This document shows, piece after piece, positions 47,007 through 60,480 of a DNA stretch of 64,000 bases. The stretch lies in assembly GCF_034190915.1 (NCBI RefSeq), contig NW_026947489.1, forward strand, positions 63,364,001 through 63,428,000, read 5' to 3'. The notes beneath the pieces were generated by a model. That model made no database searches. It saw nothing but the letters and a program-made list of their open reading frames with translations, and was not told the DNA's origin. The stretch is from Cavia porcellus. Its lineage: Eukaryota > Chordata > Mammalia > Rodentia > Caviidae. The translations under genes and the position numbers were made by a program. Numbering within the stretch: the stretch's first letter is position 1; each line of letters begins with the position of its first letter.

Positions 47007-49174
47007 GTAAGTACAGTATATGAATAGATACTCTTCCTTGGTTAAAGAGATAATGATTCACAAATGGAGGACAGTATAGATGTAGCATCCACTTCTAGTC
47101 TTTTATAAAATGGTAATTGCTTTCTTCATTTAATTAGCCTGAAGTGTCACGAAGTGTTTGGCTTCTGTATTGCTGAAAACTAGACGAGAGTTTGGGTAAT
47201 CAAAAGATATCATAGTTCCAAAGCTGAAAGAAGATCTTAGTTATAAAGCATGTATTATGTATAATGCTAATTAGTCTTGGAGAGAAAGAACAAATGAAAC
47301 AACTATTATACTGACCACTGTTTATAACTAGGATTATGTTTCTTTGTCCACAGTAATGTTTGTTTAGACCTGAGCCTTCAAACTGTTTTCTTTTTGGAAC
47401 TCTCGTGAGTGTGTTAGTGTTATTTTTTAATAATGTCAGCTTTTCCTATTTATAATTGGATACTTCATACAGTTGTCTTTTAGAGCACTTGGCAGAGAAG
47501 CAGCAGGAGAGACAGGAGTGAAAGCTGATTGGTACTGTTGTTCTTTGTCTGAGAGTCAGTAGCCATCATCAGTCTATTGTAATGGTGAGAACAGTGTTTG
47601 TTTCCCTGAAAGACAGGGAATGTAAAAAGTAAAACCCAAGAAAAGATAATTTTGAGGGGTTCTGTTTTGTTTTTGCTTTTATGTTTTTGAGTTGGTTGCT
47701 TGTTTATTTGTTTGTTTGAGATAGGGTATCACTATGCAGGCTGACCTTGAACTCACTTTGTAGTGCAGGCTAGTCTCGAATTCATAACAATCCTCCTGGC
47801 TCAAGAGTTTGCTTTGTTTTTGTTGTTTTTAAATTGGGATCTTGTTATACTACCTGGCCTGATCTCTAATTCTTGAGCCACTTTTAAGTACATTATTGAG
47901 AGGAGGAAATCAGGAGCTCTTTTTTGTTTTGTTTTTCTTGGTGCTAGGGTTTGAACCCAGGGCTTGTGCGTATTAAACAGGTTGCTTTTCCTGTGAGCTC
48001 TTCTTGTGAGTAGCCCAAGAAAACTTGATCTAAGTCTTTATTCTACTTTCAAACAATCTGATACTTTAGGATTATTTTTCCTGTTATCGGGTCCAATGGT
48101 ACTGTTTCTTCAGTCTAGTTTCATCTGAATCCTGTCCTCCATGTATGTGTTGTCTCTTACTTTTCCTATTGAGGATGATCTCAAAAATTTTAAAAGTGCA
48201 GAAACTTTCTGTCACAGACGGAAAGTGGATATTTGCATTTAAATTACACTGTTATTCTCTTTACTTAGATTGTAACCTGCCAAGTTAGCTGTAGTTAAAT
48301 ATAGATAAATAATTTTATGTGTACAATTTCCAGTGAGATACACAGAAAAACACATGCTGTTACTTTTGCCTGGGACACAGGTGATGTAAATAATTTAGGA
48401 GAAACTGCGCATAATTTTGAGGGATTTTTAGTATTTTTTGTGTGTATGTTTGAAGCACATTATTTTTGAGGCTTTTCTTTATATTCTTTTAAAAATGTCT
48501 ACCAGTCACGTTTATTTATGAAATTGCAAATTACCAAATGTGGTGGCACACACCTATAATTGCGCACTCCCAAAGCCAAGGCAGGAGGATCACTGTCAGT
48601 TCAAGCCTGGCCTGATCTACATAGTGAGACCCTGTCTCAAAAACCAACTCCCTCAAAATAAAAACCAATAAAATGGTGGAATTATTTCTAGGGTTAATAC
48701 ATTTGAAAATATCACAATTTTTTTTTACTCTCTATTAAAGATTCTAATCCTCAAATATTTTTGATATTCGAAGGATATATAATTTAGTTTTTGTTTGTAA
48801 TATACTGTTACATTTCTCATCTTCAACAGCTTTTATACAATTTTGTTGCGCGAAGGATATAGCTTAGCGGCACAATGCCTGCCTAGCAGTGCAAGGTCCT
48901 GTGTTCGATTCCCAGTACTGAAAAACAAAGCAAAACAATTTTGTTTAGAGAATAACTATTGAAAAGTTGTTGAAAACAACTTTGCCTGTCACATGGTAAC
49001 CATATGTATATATATAATTTTTGTAGTGTTAAAGGTTGGATCCAGGAGCTCATGCATGTGTCCCCATGCAATCTCTTACTTTTTCTTTAGAAGTTTTTAG
49101 GGTAGTTCAATAGAAAAAAGCAACTCTCTCACATTTTATTGTTAATATTATTAGATATATTTATTTGCATTAGT
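47007..49174 (+). repeat. GDPD1: GDPD1 intron 2, part 1
   Basis: 47010-47640 is unique. B1 (-) at 47715-47800, a B1 (-) piece at 47815-47880, ID (-) at 47935-48000, B1 (+) at 48530-48650, and an ID (-) remnant at 49020-49060. ID (+) at 48848-48934 carries duplication acaattttgtt (48837-48847 and 48935-48945). 48000-48525 is unassigned. Confidence 0.7.
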
Positions 49175-49550
49175 AAGATTTTCATCACCGTGACCAATTA
49201 CCTGAAAAAAACAGAAACCAAAACCCAAAGGAGGAAAGGTTTATTTGGTTCACAGTCTCAGAGGTTTCAGTGGGGAGGCAGCATCCAGTGGGCAGCATTG
49301 GTGGAAGCCGTGATGGACCAGAGTGGCTCACCTCCTGGTGCAGGAAGACATGGGGGTGGTGCGCGGCAAGCTGTCCTCCATAGGCTCACTCTCAGTGACC
49401 GCCCCTTCCACTAAACCTGCTCAGCTAGGAATTCACCCCTGCATCAACCCACCTGATGAAATTAGAGCCCTCCTGAACCCACTCAGGTCCTCAGAGCCCA
49501 TCAGATACCAACCAAGCCTTCAACAGAAGTTTTGAGCTGCATGTTAGCTG
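49175..49550 (-). mobile_element. MaLR-type LTR (MT/ORR1-like)
   Basis: Minus-strand LTR. It has the block gtaagattttcatcaccgtg, then aggaggaaaggtttatttgg, then cagaggtttcagt, and a later caagccttcaac near its U3 end, in the order typical of rodent MaLR LTRs. An ORF through it is coincidental. Confidence 0.65.
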
Positions 49551-51493
49551 GCCAACACTTTTTGTGTGTGTGGAGGGGAGGCAGGGTCTCTCTATTGCAG
49601 CTCATGCAAGAGGGTCACAAGTTTGAGGCTAGTCTGAGCAATTTAGTGAGACCCTGTGTGAAAACACCAAAAAGAAAATAAAAAGTTACATGTACATTTT
49701 AGAAAGCATATATATCATGGTGGTGAATATAAGAAAATATTAAAGTGCATAGGTAGTTGGTGTGAGGTTTAGATTAACTAGAAAATTGAAAACTGCTAAT
49801 ACTAGAAAAGCTTCATTTGGAGTCTTGGTACGGTGGTACACACCTGTAATCCCAGCAATAGGGAGGCAGAGGCAGGAGTATTTTTGGGAGTTGGAGACCA
49901 GCCTGTGCTACAAAGTGAGCTCAAAGACAAAACAAACAAACAAACAAAAAAAGCTATCATTTGGAAAAGAGGAAAAAACTATCTTTAAAATTTTTGTTTA
50001 TTTGGTTTTCTGAGGCAGGGTCTTACGTCTGTAACCCAAGCTGGCTTAAAGTCATGATAGTCCTGCTGCAGCCTCAGTGCTGGGATTACCAGGTGTGAGT
50101 CAACATGCCTGGTTTACTTGATTCATTTGTTTATTTATGGTGCTGGGTGAGGAAGATGAGGCCCTAGAGTAGGGCCTTTCGCATGCTAGGCAAACACTCT
50201 ACCACTAAGATGCACTCCCAGTCCAAGAAGAATCTATTTTAAAAGTATAAAATATTGAGATTAAGATGTGATGGTCAGGGGACAGGAAATTGAAAGGACG
50301 TTAGGGATGTGTAGGAAGTTAATTCATTATGTTATAATGGACTAGAGAAGTAAGTTTATAAAATGTCTTTCCATGTGGTTTATAAAATGCTCCCACAAGC
50401 ACCACCTCCCTCAGTTATGAATACGACTCTTCTGTGGTTTCCTTCTGAGCAGGAATCTTTTTCTCATTGATCTCTCCACTTCCTAACATCTTGTTGGGGC
50501 TCTGACACTAAGGGGCTTTCACTGGTTTCCTCTTAAATGAGATATGGACCTGTACTTTCAAAGAACAAAGCCAGTGGGGTGTGCTAGTGAAATTTTAGCA
50601 AGGCCTGGTCTCAAATTAGAATTTTTTTGGAGGGTTGGGAGTGGAACACAGTACTATCTGGGTTCAATCTCCAGTACTTCGCAAAAAGAAAAAGAAGAGA
50701 AAAAAAGATACAAAACACCCAGATACCCTTTTATAGTAAGCATAAAATCCTAAACTAAGAAATTGGACTGCGTCTCTGTGCATGTAGTGTGTAAGCCCTT
50801 AGGTAAGTCAAATCTGGTTCTTAAAGGCTAATAAAATTAGGTTGTTAAACTAGGGCGCCTTTGTAAATACTCACAGGACTGTGTGATCCCTGTGGTACTA
50901 ACATGAATGGTCGGAGAAAGACGCAAATTGTATTAGCAAAAGCTGGAAGTTGGCAGACAGTCAAAGTCATTAATCAGTGCCCTGGTTTTCAGATCTAATT
51001 ACTGCAGTATTAATGATCTCATCTATGAAATGGGAACAGTAATACAATCTCAGTGATGTGAGGAGTAAGTAAAATGCAATTCAGTTGCTTAACATAGACT
51101 ACATTGTAAGTTGTTATGCGTTGTTTTGGTGGAGTTTTTTCCACATCTACTTTTTAAGCTAGAGTTTTTATTTCTTTCACTGAAATATTGAAACCTTGGC
51201 TTCCCTAATTTTTGTCTTGTGTTTGTCATCAGCTTGTTAGAAATTCAACTACAAAATAGGTGGTGTTTCAGTTGATGTAAGTACTGTGTGTGTGTGTGAG
51301 GATTGAACCCAAGGCCTTTATACTGATCTATGTCCCCAGCCACCACACCCAGCCCCTTTTACCTTTTAGTTTTTTTGAGACAGGGTCTTGCTAACTTGCC
51401 CAGGCTGGACTTGAACTTGCTGTCCTTCCTTCAACCTCTCAAATTGCTGGGATTACAGGTATGTGGCACCACACCTGTTTTTTTTGTGTGTGG

Positions 51494-51524
<31 letters not shown>

Positions 51525-51715
51525 GTCTCATTATGCACTCGTGCTGGGCCTGAATTTTTTTTTTTTTTTTTTTTGTCTTTTTGAGACAGGGTCTCACTAT
51601 GCAGTTCAGGCTGGCCTTGAGCTCACTTTGTAGCCCAGGCTGGACTCGAACTCACAGCAATCCTCCTGCCTCAGCCTCTTGAGTGCTGGGATTACTGGCA
51701 TATGCAACCAAACCT
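49551..51715 (+). repeat. GDPD1: GDPD1 intron 2, part 2
   Basis: A partial B1 (+) at 49595-49680, B1 (+) at 49825-49935, B1 (-) at 50005-50115, ID (-) at 50130-50225 and ID-like (+) pieces at 50625-50685. ID (-) at 51290-51345, B1 (-) at 51365-51480, a T-rich run at 51480-51575 and B1 (-) at 51576-51715. 50230-50560 and 50700-51260 are unique. Confidence 0.68.
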
Positions 51716-53560
51716 GACCTTTTTTTCTTTTCTGTTTAATTCGCTGTATAACTTCAGATGTTCTGCCTTCAATTTCACTTCAGCTTCATTGAGCCAGCTA
51801 TGGAAGCCTTCTATTGCATTTTTAATTCAGCCATTGTATTCATTATCCCTGGGATTTCTATTTTTTAAATTTTTATTTCATTGACGAACTTCTTGTTTTG
51901 TTCATTTATTGATTTTTCAAATTTTATTTTATTTATTTTATTTATTTTTTGCAACAGAGTCTTGCTATGTGGCCCAGGCTGTTTTGTTGGCTTTTTTATG
52001 ATACAGGAGATTGAACTCATGACTGCACACTTGCAAGGCAGGCACTAAATCCCCCACCAGGCTGGTTTTGAACACAGGACAATCCTCCCAAGTGCTGAGA
52101 TTACTTACATACATGTGCTACCAGTCCCCATCCTGTTCAATTTTTAAAAATCTATATTCTGACAATTCACTGCACTTTGTAAAATGATTGTTCTGAATTC
52201 CTTTTTCTGTAATTTTATAGGTCTCCTTTTTTTGAGGTCCATTGCTAGAGTTTTGTGTTTCTTTTGAAGGTGTTAGGCTTTTGTGAGTCTTTTAAGTTAT
52301 TGTGTCCTTTCATTAAATATTTGTATTAAATATTTGTATTTGTATTAAATATTTGTATTAAATATTACAGAGAAAACCTTTTTTTGATCTTAGGAGATAC
52401 TCGTTGGCAGAGATAGACTTTAGCTATTTCATGTGATTCTGGATGGATCAGTTGGCATTGCCCCATGGGAGGAAAGGTTTGCTTTAAGTTTCTCTAGGTG
52501 GCTGTTGGCTACCTTTGTTCTGAATTCTTTTATTATCATAAGGATTATTGGTATATTTGGTTATGCATAATGGGCACATCCTTTTGTTTTTTTTCTTGTT
52601 TTTTGAGACTGGGTCTCACTATGTAGAGCCAGAACATGCTGCTACTTGGGTTCAGTTATTAGACAGGTTTGCAAGTAGGGCCTCAGAGTTAGGTGGATTT
52701 GGCATGGGCGGACAAATTGCTATGCTTGGTAAAAATGATTCACTGGAACCCAGTGTGGTGGTGCATGCCTGTGAGCCTAGCATTTGGGAGGCTGAGGCAG
52801 GAGAATTGCCATAGGCCAGTCTGAACAATATAGTGATACCCTGTTTCAGATAAAACCAAAAATTTTGCTTGAGATTTGCCTCTGTCCTTGGGCAGGTTGT
52901 AGGAGTGGGCTTTGCGGCTGTAGTGAGTGCTGACTGAATGTCCAGTGGTAGCACAACTCTTGTCTGTTCACTGTCAGGATTCCATAGGGTTCTTCTCCTT
53001 CCCTAGTTGAGGCCTATCTTGGCTGGCCCTTTAGCGATCAGCTAAGCAGCACTTCCCACCTCCTATGTGAGTGACCAGCTCAACTTTGCTGGCTGGTCTT
53101 GCTTTCAGCTGGCTCAAGTGCTTTCATTAAAATGTGCACCGTTGTCTCTTGTGTGCTCCATCTCCTTGCATTGTTTCTATCTGGCCTGAATTTCCTCTAG
53201 GAAATTCTGGTTAGGAGAGAATGAGTGGGCTACCCAGAAAGTGTCTTAGGACACTAGGGGTTCTGGATGTCTGCTCCATTGTTTTCTTTTCCCTCTGTGG
53301 AGACTGCGTCCTCAGGCTTTCCCTCCATGTGACACTTTGGACAGGGCAAGGCTGTCAAAGGGAGACTATTTCTCTTGCCCTTTCAAGAGCAGATTTTTTC
53401 ATTCATTATTTTTTATTCACGTCCATGGAATGTGTGAGTGATGCAGTCTTATTCCCATGTGCTAGGGTTTTCCCCAAGGTGCTTTTGTCTGTGAACAGTT
53501 GCTAGTTGACCTTTGGGTGGGTGGGGTGAAGCCTAGGCCCTCCTGCTCCACCCTCTTGCT
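51716..53560 (-). mobile_element. Old L1 5' part (ORF1 remnant and 5' UTR)
   Basis: On the minus strand, 51900-51720 resembles an old L1 ORF1 (key string aaatcccagggataatgaatac). GC-richer 5' UTR-like sequence follows up to about 53560. Inserts: B1 (-) remnants near 51940-52110, a short (tattaaatatttg)n tract at 52310-52370, and B1 pieces at 52590-52625 and 52745-52855. Confidence 0.55.
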
Positions 53561-53609
53561 AATGCCAAGCCACCCAGTTTATCCCCCAGCAGTACAGGAC
53601 TCCAGTCCT

Positions 53610-53990
53610 CTGCAGTGCTGGTTAACAGGTGTTATCATAGCCAGTGTAATGACTATAAGGTGGTATCTCATTGTGGTTTGGTTGCATTTTTCTAGTGATG
53701 GTGATGTTACTTATTTTTTTCATCTTTATTTTCATCTTTATGTATTTATTGCCCATTCATACATCTTCTTTTGAAAGATATTTATTCAAACCTTGTGTAT
53801 GTGCGTGTGTGTGTGTGTGTGTGTGTGTTACTGGGGACTAAACCTGTAGCCTTTGTGCTAAGTACACCCCCAGACTTCTTTTTAGTTTTTATTTTATTTT
53901 ATTTTATTTTATTTTATTTTATTTTTTGAGACAAGGTCTCAATAATTTGTCCAGGCTGACCTCAAACCTACAATCCATAAAATCCTTTGC

Positions 53991-54021
<31 letters not shown>

Positions 54022-56655
54022 GGTCTTTTTGAGACACTCTACAGGCTGGTCTCAAACTTGCAACAATCCTCCAGCCTCAGCCTCCCCAGTGTTGGGATTA
54101 TAGGCATGCACCAGCACACCTGACGTTTTTGCACATTTTTAATAGGGTTGTTTGTTTTGTTGTCATTGGATCTAGGAATTCTTCATATATTTTAAATATA
54201 CATCCCTGTATAGATATGTGATTGCAAGTATTTTTCTGTGGGTTACTTTTTTAGTCTACTGATAGTGTATGTGTGTGTGTGTGTATGTGTGGTATTGGGG
54301 ACATAACTCAGGGTTTTGTGCATGCTAGGCAAACACTACCATTGAGCTACACCCCCAGGTTGATAGTATTTTTTAATGTACAAAAGATTTTAATTTTGAT
54401 GAAGTACAGTTTATCTGGGTTTTTGTTGTTATTTTGTTTTGTTTTTGGCTTTGCTTTTGGTATCATATCCAAGAAAACATACCCAAATTCATTGCCATAA
54501 AGAATATTTTCTTCTCAGAGTGCTATAATTTGAGACATTGGCTTAAGTGTTTGATCTATCTTGAATGTAGTTTTTTTTTTGTTTTTTTTTTTTCTTTTAT
54601 TTGTCTTTTTGAGACAGATTCTCGTCATGCAGTTTAGGCTGGCCTTGAGCGCACTTTGTAGCCCAGGCTGGTCTCGAACTTGCAAGGGTCCTCCTGCCTC
54701 AGCCTCCTGAATGCTGGAATTAGAGGTGTGCACCACCAGGCACAGTTCTTTGAATGTATTTTTAAACTTCATTTATCTTATGATCCTGAGGATTGAACCT
54801 AGTGCTTCATACATGTGCCAAGCAGGTACTCTACCATTGAGGTAGCAGCCCCAGTGAGTGCATTTTTATGTGTGGGGTTAGGTAAATATTTGGCCTCATT
54901 CCTTAAATGTGTCTATCCGGCTGTGCCAGCATCATTTATTACACTCAGTCTCCTTCTCCATTGGTGCCCTTATTGAAATCACATGACCATGCATGTGAGG
55001 ACTTCTTTCTGAGCACTGTGTTCCATTCTACTTGTGTCTGTTAGTTCCCATGTGGCTCTGTTTATGCCGGTATCACATTGCTTTAATTACTGTACCTTCC
55101 GATAAGTTTTAAAACTGGGAAGTGTGAATCCTCTGGCTTTTTCTTTTTCAAGGTTGTTTTGAAACATGCTTCCATACATGTTTTGAAACGTACATCCATG
55201 TAGATGTATTACAATGGCAACAAAGAGACCCATAACGTTTTGCTTAAACTCAGGAGTAAAAACATTGAGTTTCAATAGTTAAAAATATTTAATGAGTAAT
55301 ATTCTAAAATCTAGATCATTTGCCAAATACCAAAAACTTTCTACAATTCCGCATCTGGGTTGCTAAAGTCAGTTGATAGAAGAAATTTGAATCTAAGATC
55401 CCAGATGAGAATTTTGAAATTTTCATCTGTGTGTCTATAATTTAAGAGGAGATAAAATTATGGCAAGACAGGTTGACTGGACCAAGCATCAGTTCTTTTT
55501 AAAAAAAGGGCCATTGTGGGGCCGGGGATATATAGCTCAGTGACAAAGCACCTGTCTGGCAAGCGCAAGATCGTGAGTTTGATCCCCAGTACCAAAAATA
55601 TAAAATGGGCTATCTGAAAGACTAAGAACCTCACTTAGGTGACCTTAATGGGCATTGAAGAAGTTAAATGTAAAATTGCTTAGGTAAAAATTTGTTGACT
55701 TTAGAAAAAAAGATTGTTTTGACTCTTTGGAGTTCCTTGAGATTCTGTATGAATTTTAGGATGGGTTTTTCTCTTTCTGTAAGAAGCACCAGTGTGATTT
55801 TGTTAGACTTGCCATGGTGCTGTACTTGACTTTGGTAGTAGTTACGTCTTAAATACATTTATGCATGTCTGTATAACTTTAATTTCTTTTCTCAGTTATT
55901 TTATTGCTTGTGATGCTATTATAAATGGAATTATTTTTTTAGTTCGTTGGTGTATTGAAACAAAACTAAGCTTTGTTTGTTGATTTTGTATTCAGAACAT
56001 TGCTGAATTTATTAATTTTATTCTAACTTTTTAATTTTTAGTAGTTTTTTTGTTGTTGTTGTCTTTTTCCTTTTTATCGGTACCAGGGATTGAACTCACG
56101 ATTGCCTGCTTGCAAGGCAGGCGCTGATGCCGCTGAGCTAAATCCCCAGCCCCTTTAGTAGTTTTTTGTTTATTTGTTTTTCTTTTTTTGCTATGCTGGG
56201 GCTCAAACTCAGGGTATTGTGTATGCTAAACAAAGTATGTATTACTGAGCTACACTCACAGGTCAGGGTTTTTGATGTATAAAACCATGTCAGACTAGGC
56301 ACTGTGGCACACACTTGTGAGCCCAGCACCTTGGGAAGTTAAGCTAAGTGGGGTTATAAATCTGGGTTCTATATGAGCAATTTTGCAGCTTAGTGAGACA
56401 TGTCTCAGAAAGGATGGATGGATGGATGGATGGATGGATGGATGGATGGATGGCTAGTGTGAATATAGCTCAGTGTAAAGGCCCTGTGTTCAACTTCCAA
56501 TAGGGAAAAACAACAAACAAGCCTCATGTCATCTGTGAATAGAGATAATTTTACTTTTCCTTCCAACTTTAATTTTTTCCTCTAATTTTTAGAGCTTCCA
56601 ATTGTATGTTGTTGAATCATAAGACAGAAGCAGCCATCCTTGTCTTAAATTCCTT
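53610..56655 (-). mobile_element. Old L1 (3' UTR and ORF2), shredded by insertions
   Basis: Consecutive minus-strand L1 consensus blocks at 53625-53785, 54130-54250, 54360-54575, 54860-55149, 55723-56045 and 56526-56650 (for example aaggtggtatctcattgtgg, ttttaattttgatgaagt, tctggctttttctttttcaag, tgatgctattataaatgga, tcatctgtgaatagagataa). Between them: ID (-) 53790-53875 with (GT)n, (TTTTA)n 53890-53925, B1 (-) 53926-53990 and 54000-54123, ID (-) 54285-54350, B1 (-) 54598-54745, ID (-) 54785-54850, the insert at 55163-55709, ID (-) 56050-56155 and 56175-56265, B1 (+) 56290-56405, (GGAT)n 56413-56452 and ID (+) 56455-56505. Confidence 0.75.
55163..55709 (+). pseudogene. Unidentified A-tailed insert in the L1, with TSDs
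   Basis: The L1 block is broken exactly at a 13-bp duplication aag(g/a)ttgttttga (55150-55162 and 55710-55722). The insert ends in a short A-run and contains its own ID (+) at about 55522-55600. The remaining ~460 bp matches no repeat family I know and has no long ORF. It could be a retrocopied 3' UTR. Confidence 0.6.
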
Positions 56656-57274
56656 GTTTGTTTTTGTTTTTGAGACAGAGTCCTGATATGTTACTGAGGC
56701 TGGCCTTGAGCTCACAGTCCTCCTTCCTCAACCTCTGAGCACCTGGAATCACATGCACAAGCCATCACACCCAGCCTGTCCCTGTCTCTCTGTTTTGGAA
56801 ACAGATTCTCCTTAGGTAGTCCAGGCTGGCCTTATACTTGTGGTCCTCTTGTCTCAGTCTCCTGAGTGCTGGGATCACAAGTGTGTTTCACATTGCTGAG
56901 GTTTTGTTGTATGTCTTAATCCTTTCATCTTATAGATGTGGAAATGTGGGACCTAAGAGAGAAATTTACTTGCCCTAAGTTATAGAGGTTCATATTAGTA
57001 TATCAGGAACTGGTGGCTAGATCTTTTAATTTCTAGCCAAGTATTCCTTTGGGTCCTCAGAATGGAGGATAGATGGTTAAGAAAAGGAGGCAATATGATT
57101 CACTTACTCTAAGGTCATGTAGAATATTTTCACATCAATAAGTATTGATAGGTAATGCTGAGGAGATATTGCAGTATCTTAGGATATTTAGATTTGTAAC
57201 TCTGAATTATTACATATGATGCATGTAATCTTAATTTTATGTAACTTTCAAAATGCCATTTTTTCTTTATTCAG
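56656..57274 (+). repeat. GDPD1: GDPD1 intron 2, end
   Basis: B1 (-) at 56665-56780 and 56795-56890; 56895-57274 is unique and leads into exon 3. Confidence 0.7.
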
Positions 57275-57410
57275 TGCAGTTACTATTGGAACTGACATGC
57301 TAGAATTGGACTGCCATATCACAAAAGATGAACAAGTTGTAGTGGCACATGATGAGAATCTAAAGAGATCAACTGGGGTCAACGTAAATGTCTCTGATCT
57401 GAAGTATTGT
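57275..57410 (+). CDS. GDPD1: GDPD1 exon 3
   Basis: A 136-bp exon (tttattcag acceptor, TGT|GTAAGT donor) encoding residues 62-107. It carries GTDMLELDCHITKDEQVVVAHD, with the metal-ligand pair Glu72/Asp74 and the second catalytic His87. It ends in phase 0 after LKYC. Confidence 0.96.
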
Positions 57411-58825
57411 GTAAGTAAACAAATACATAAAATATATATAGTAGATATAAGCTGGTAAGACTTTTTAAGGCAGCGAAGGCTAAATATTGCTCCAATAACC
57501 AACTTGAAAATATTAATACTTAAGTAATAAATGTATTTAAGTGCTCTCAAGTAAATATTTGAAAACTATTCTGACTTCCAATGAGGATTTTATACGGTAC
57601 AAACACACCTATGGATCAGCATGATGGTACATGCCTGTAATCCCAGTACTCAGGAAGCTGAGGCAGGAGGATTGCCATGAATTTGAGTCCTACTTTATAG
57701 GCAAGTAAAGCAAGTCCAAGGTCAGTCTATACTATATAGTGAAACCCCATCTCAAAAACAGAAAGGAAAAAAAAAAACACCTATGGAGACTTACTTTTAT
57801 GTACATTTTAATAAAATTACAAGTCCTCAAATGTAAAACTATTAGAATTCAACTTGTTTATGTGATTCAGATAAAGGTACAAATTAAGTTTAGCCTTCAC
57901 ATAAGCACCATTTTAAAACCTGATCGTACTAGTTTATATACTCATTAATACTAATAAATGGAAGGAAAAATAATGCCTGCTTTTTACCACCTAAAGCAAA
58001 CTCATGTTAACAGGATGACTATAGATATAAATATATATCTATTTTTAATAAAATATTGTTATATACATGTGTGTGTGTGTGTGTGTGTTAACACTTTTTG
58101 TTTGTTTATTTATTTATTTATTTGTCTTTTTGAGACAGGGTCTCACTATGCAGTTCAGGCTGGCCTTGAGCTCATCAATGTATTTCAGGCTGGTCTTGAA
58201 CTTGCAATGATTCTCCTGCCTCAGCCTCCTGAGGGCTGGAATTACAGGGCCATGCACAGCTTATTTTTTGATTTTTTTTGAGACAAAGCATCACTGTGTA
58301 ATTCAGACTATCCTTGTAGCCCAGGCTGACCTCAAACTCACAACAATCCTTATGCCTCCAAGCCTCCTAAGTGCTGGGACTACAGATGTGCACTGCCATA
58401 CCTGGCTTTGTTTTTAATACTTTAACGTTATAAACCCTCTGCAGCATGATACTTTTCCATACTTTGTATTTTTATTTATTTATTTTGTGGCATTAGGGAT
58501 TGAGCCCAGGGCCTGTGCATGCTAAGTTCTACCTCTGAACTGTATCCTCAGCCCTATTTAAAGTTTATTTTGAGGCAAGGTCTCTGAGTTGTCTCAAACT
58601 GTGATCCTCCTGCCTCAGCCTGTTAAACAACTAAGATTGCAAATGTGTGTTACCACACACTGCCCATGCATTTATTTTGCTTTTTTTTTTTTTTTTTTGG
58701 TACTAGGGATCAAACTCACGACTTCATCTTTGCCATGCTGGTACTTACGCCACTGAGCTAAAACTCTGGCTGCCCATGAGTTTAAAAAGTAAACCTTATT
58801 TTTCTTTATTTTATTTCTCATTTTA
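57411..58825 (+). repeat. GDPD1: GDPD1 intron 3, part 1
   Basis: B1 (+) at 57615-57765, (TG)n at 58068-58089, B1 (-) at 58122-58262 and 58270-58405, ID (-) at 58480-58555, B1 (-) at 58560-58665 and ID (-) at 58680-58770. 57775-58060 is unique. Confidence 0.7.
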
Positions 58826-58829
58826 TTTC

Positions 58830-59420
58830 TTTATTTTACTTTATTTTTCAAAGAAGTTTTGGGTTTGCAGAAAAATTAAGTGAAAAATAGTGTTCCCAAA
58901 TCCCTAGCTACTAACCCTTCATAGGCACACCCTCTCCCACTATAGGCACCCACATCAGACTGGCATATTGTATGAAGGACCTGTGTGTACACATAATTAC
59001 CATTCCAAGCCTGGAGTGCACCCTAGAGCTCACTTTTGGTGTGGTACACATTTCTGTAGGCTGTACCTACGTCACACTCAACAGTGCCACTACCCAGAAG
59101 CCCTCTGCAGTTTGCCTAGTTAGCCCTACCTGGCCACCACTGATCTTCTTGTTGTCTCTATAGTTTTTCTTTTTACAGTCTACCATAAAGTTGGAAACAG
59201 ACAGCATTTAACATTCAGATTCCATGCTTAGTTCTCATAAATATTTCAAATGACCACAATTACTACATGAAGTAGATCTATAGTTGCTTTTCATAAGCCC
59301 CCTATTGCTAAATATTCAGTGAGTTCTATGTTTTTACCAGTAATACACTTTACTGAGCATCTTTATGTGCATAAATAAACTATATTTAGATGGATATAAA
59401 AAGTTATGTATAAAGACATA
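58830..59420 (-). mobile_element. Ancient L1 3' UTR fragment
   Basis: It follows the minus-strand order of an old L1M-type 3' UTR: ggtacacatttctgtaggctg, then tggccaccactgatcttctt, tgtctctatagttttt, ataaagttggaaacag, and the terminal gagcatctttatgtgcata. It is strongly diverged. Confidence 0.6.
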
Positions 59421-60480
59421 TGTAGATGTAAAGATACATATGAAATCATTTAGAATAGTACTTAACTGTTTTAATCTACCTCTGAGAGTGAGATGTTGAG
59501 CACATTTTTCTTTTTGTTTGACAGTACTTTTTGACTTGTGCTACTATAAAATACTTCCAAGTGGAGGAAATTAAGAATTGTTACAATATATGAGGTGATG
59601 CAAATTGATTAGCTAGATTTTAATAATCATTTCCCAATGTATATAAAACATAAGGTGATGTCATATACCTTAAATACATATGATTTTATTTACCAGTTAT
59701 AATCGAAAATCCATGGGCAGAGGCTAGGGATTTAGTGACATAAGTACCAGCCTGGCAAGCACAAGGTTGTAAATTCAATCCCTGTACCGAAAAAGAAAAA
59801 AAAAAAATCCAAGAGCAGCTAGGTAAGATGGTGCAACCTGTGATCCCAGCATTTTAGGAAACTGAGGCAGGATAATCACAAGCAATCACAAGTTCAAGCC
59901 CAGTCTATATAGTTCAATGATTTAGCAACACCATGTTTTAAAAGTAGAAGAAAGGGCTGGGAATACAGCCTGGTGCAGAGGCCCTGGGTTCAATCCCAGT
60001 ACTACAAAATAAAGATGTAACTATTTATATAAGGTTATTTACATAAAATTTCTCTATGATTACTTTCTCTAAATATAATCCCAAAAAAGAAATCATTGTG
60101 TAAAAGATGGGAATATTATTGTCTTAATATATATTACAAGGCATGATTGAAAAATACTGTGATGTTTAAGTTTTAAAAAATTATTACAGGGCTGGGGATT
60201 TAGCTCAGTGGCATAGGCTCCTGCTTGCAAGCACGCAATTGTGAGTTTGATCCCCAGTAACAAAAAAAAAAAAAAATTACAGCCAGGTGTGGTTGCCCAT
60301 GTCTATAATCCTAGTACTCGGTAGGCTAAGGCAGGAAGATTACTGAGAGTTCAAGGCTAGTCTGGGCTATATAATGAGTTCAAGGCCAGTCTCAAAAAGA
60401 AAAAAAAAATGTATTACAGCTGAACAGGGTGTCTGATATCTGTAATCCCATCACTCAGAGGCTGAGGTAAGAGGATCACT
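59421..60480 (+). repeat. GDPD1: GDPD1 intron 3, part 2
   Basis: ID (+) at 59722-59805, B1 (+) at 59815-59950 followed by ID (+) at 59955-60010, ID (+) at 60188-60275, B1 (+) at 60283-60408, and the 5' half of another B1 at 60420-60480. 59425-59715 is unassigned. Confidence 0.7.

Noticed and set aside
49139..49535. Two overlapping ORFs near 49.1-49.5 kb
   Set aside because: They run through a minus-strand MaLR LTR; the reading frames are accidental.
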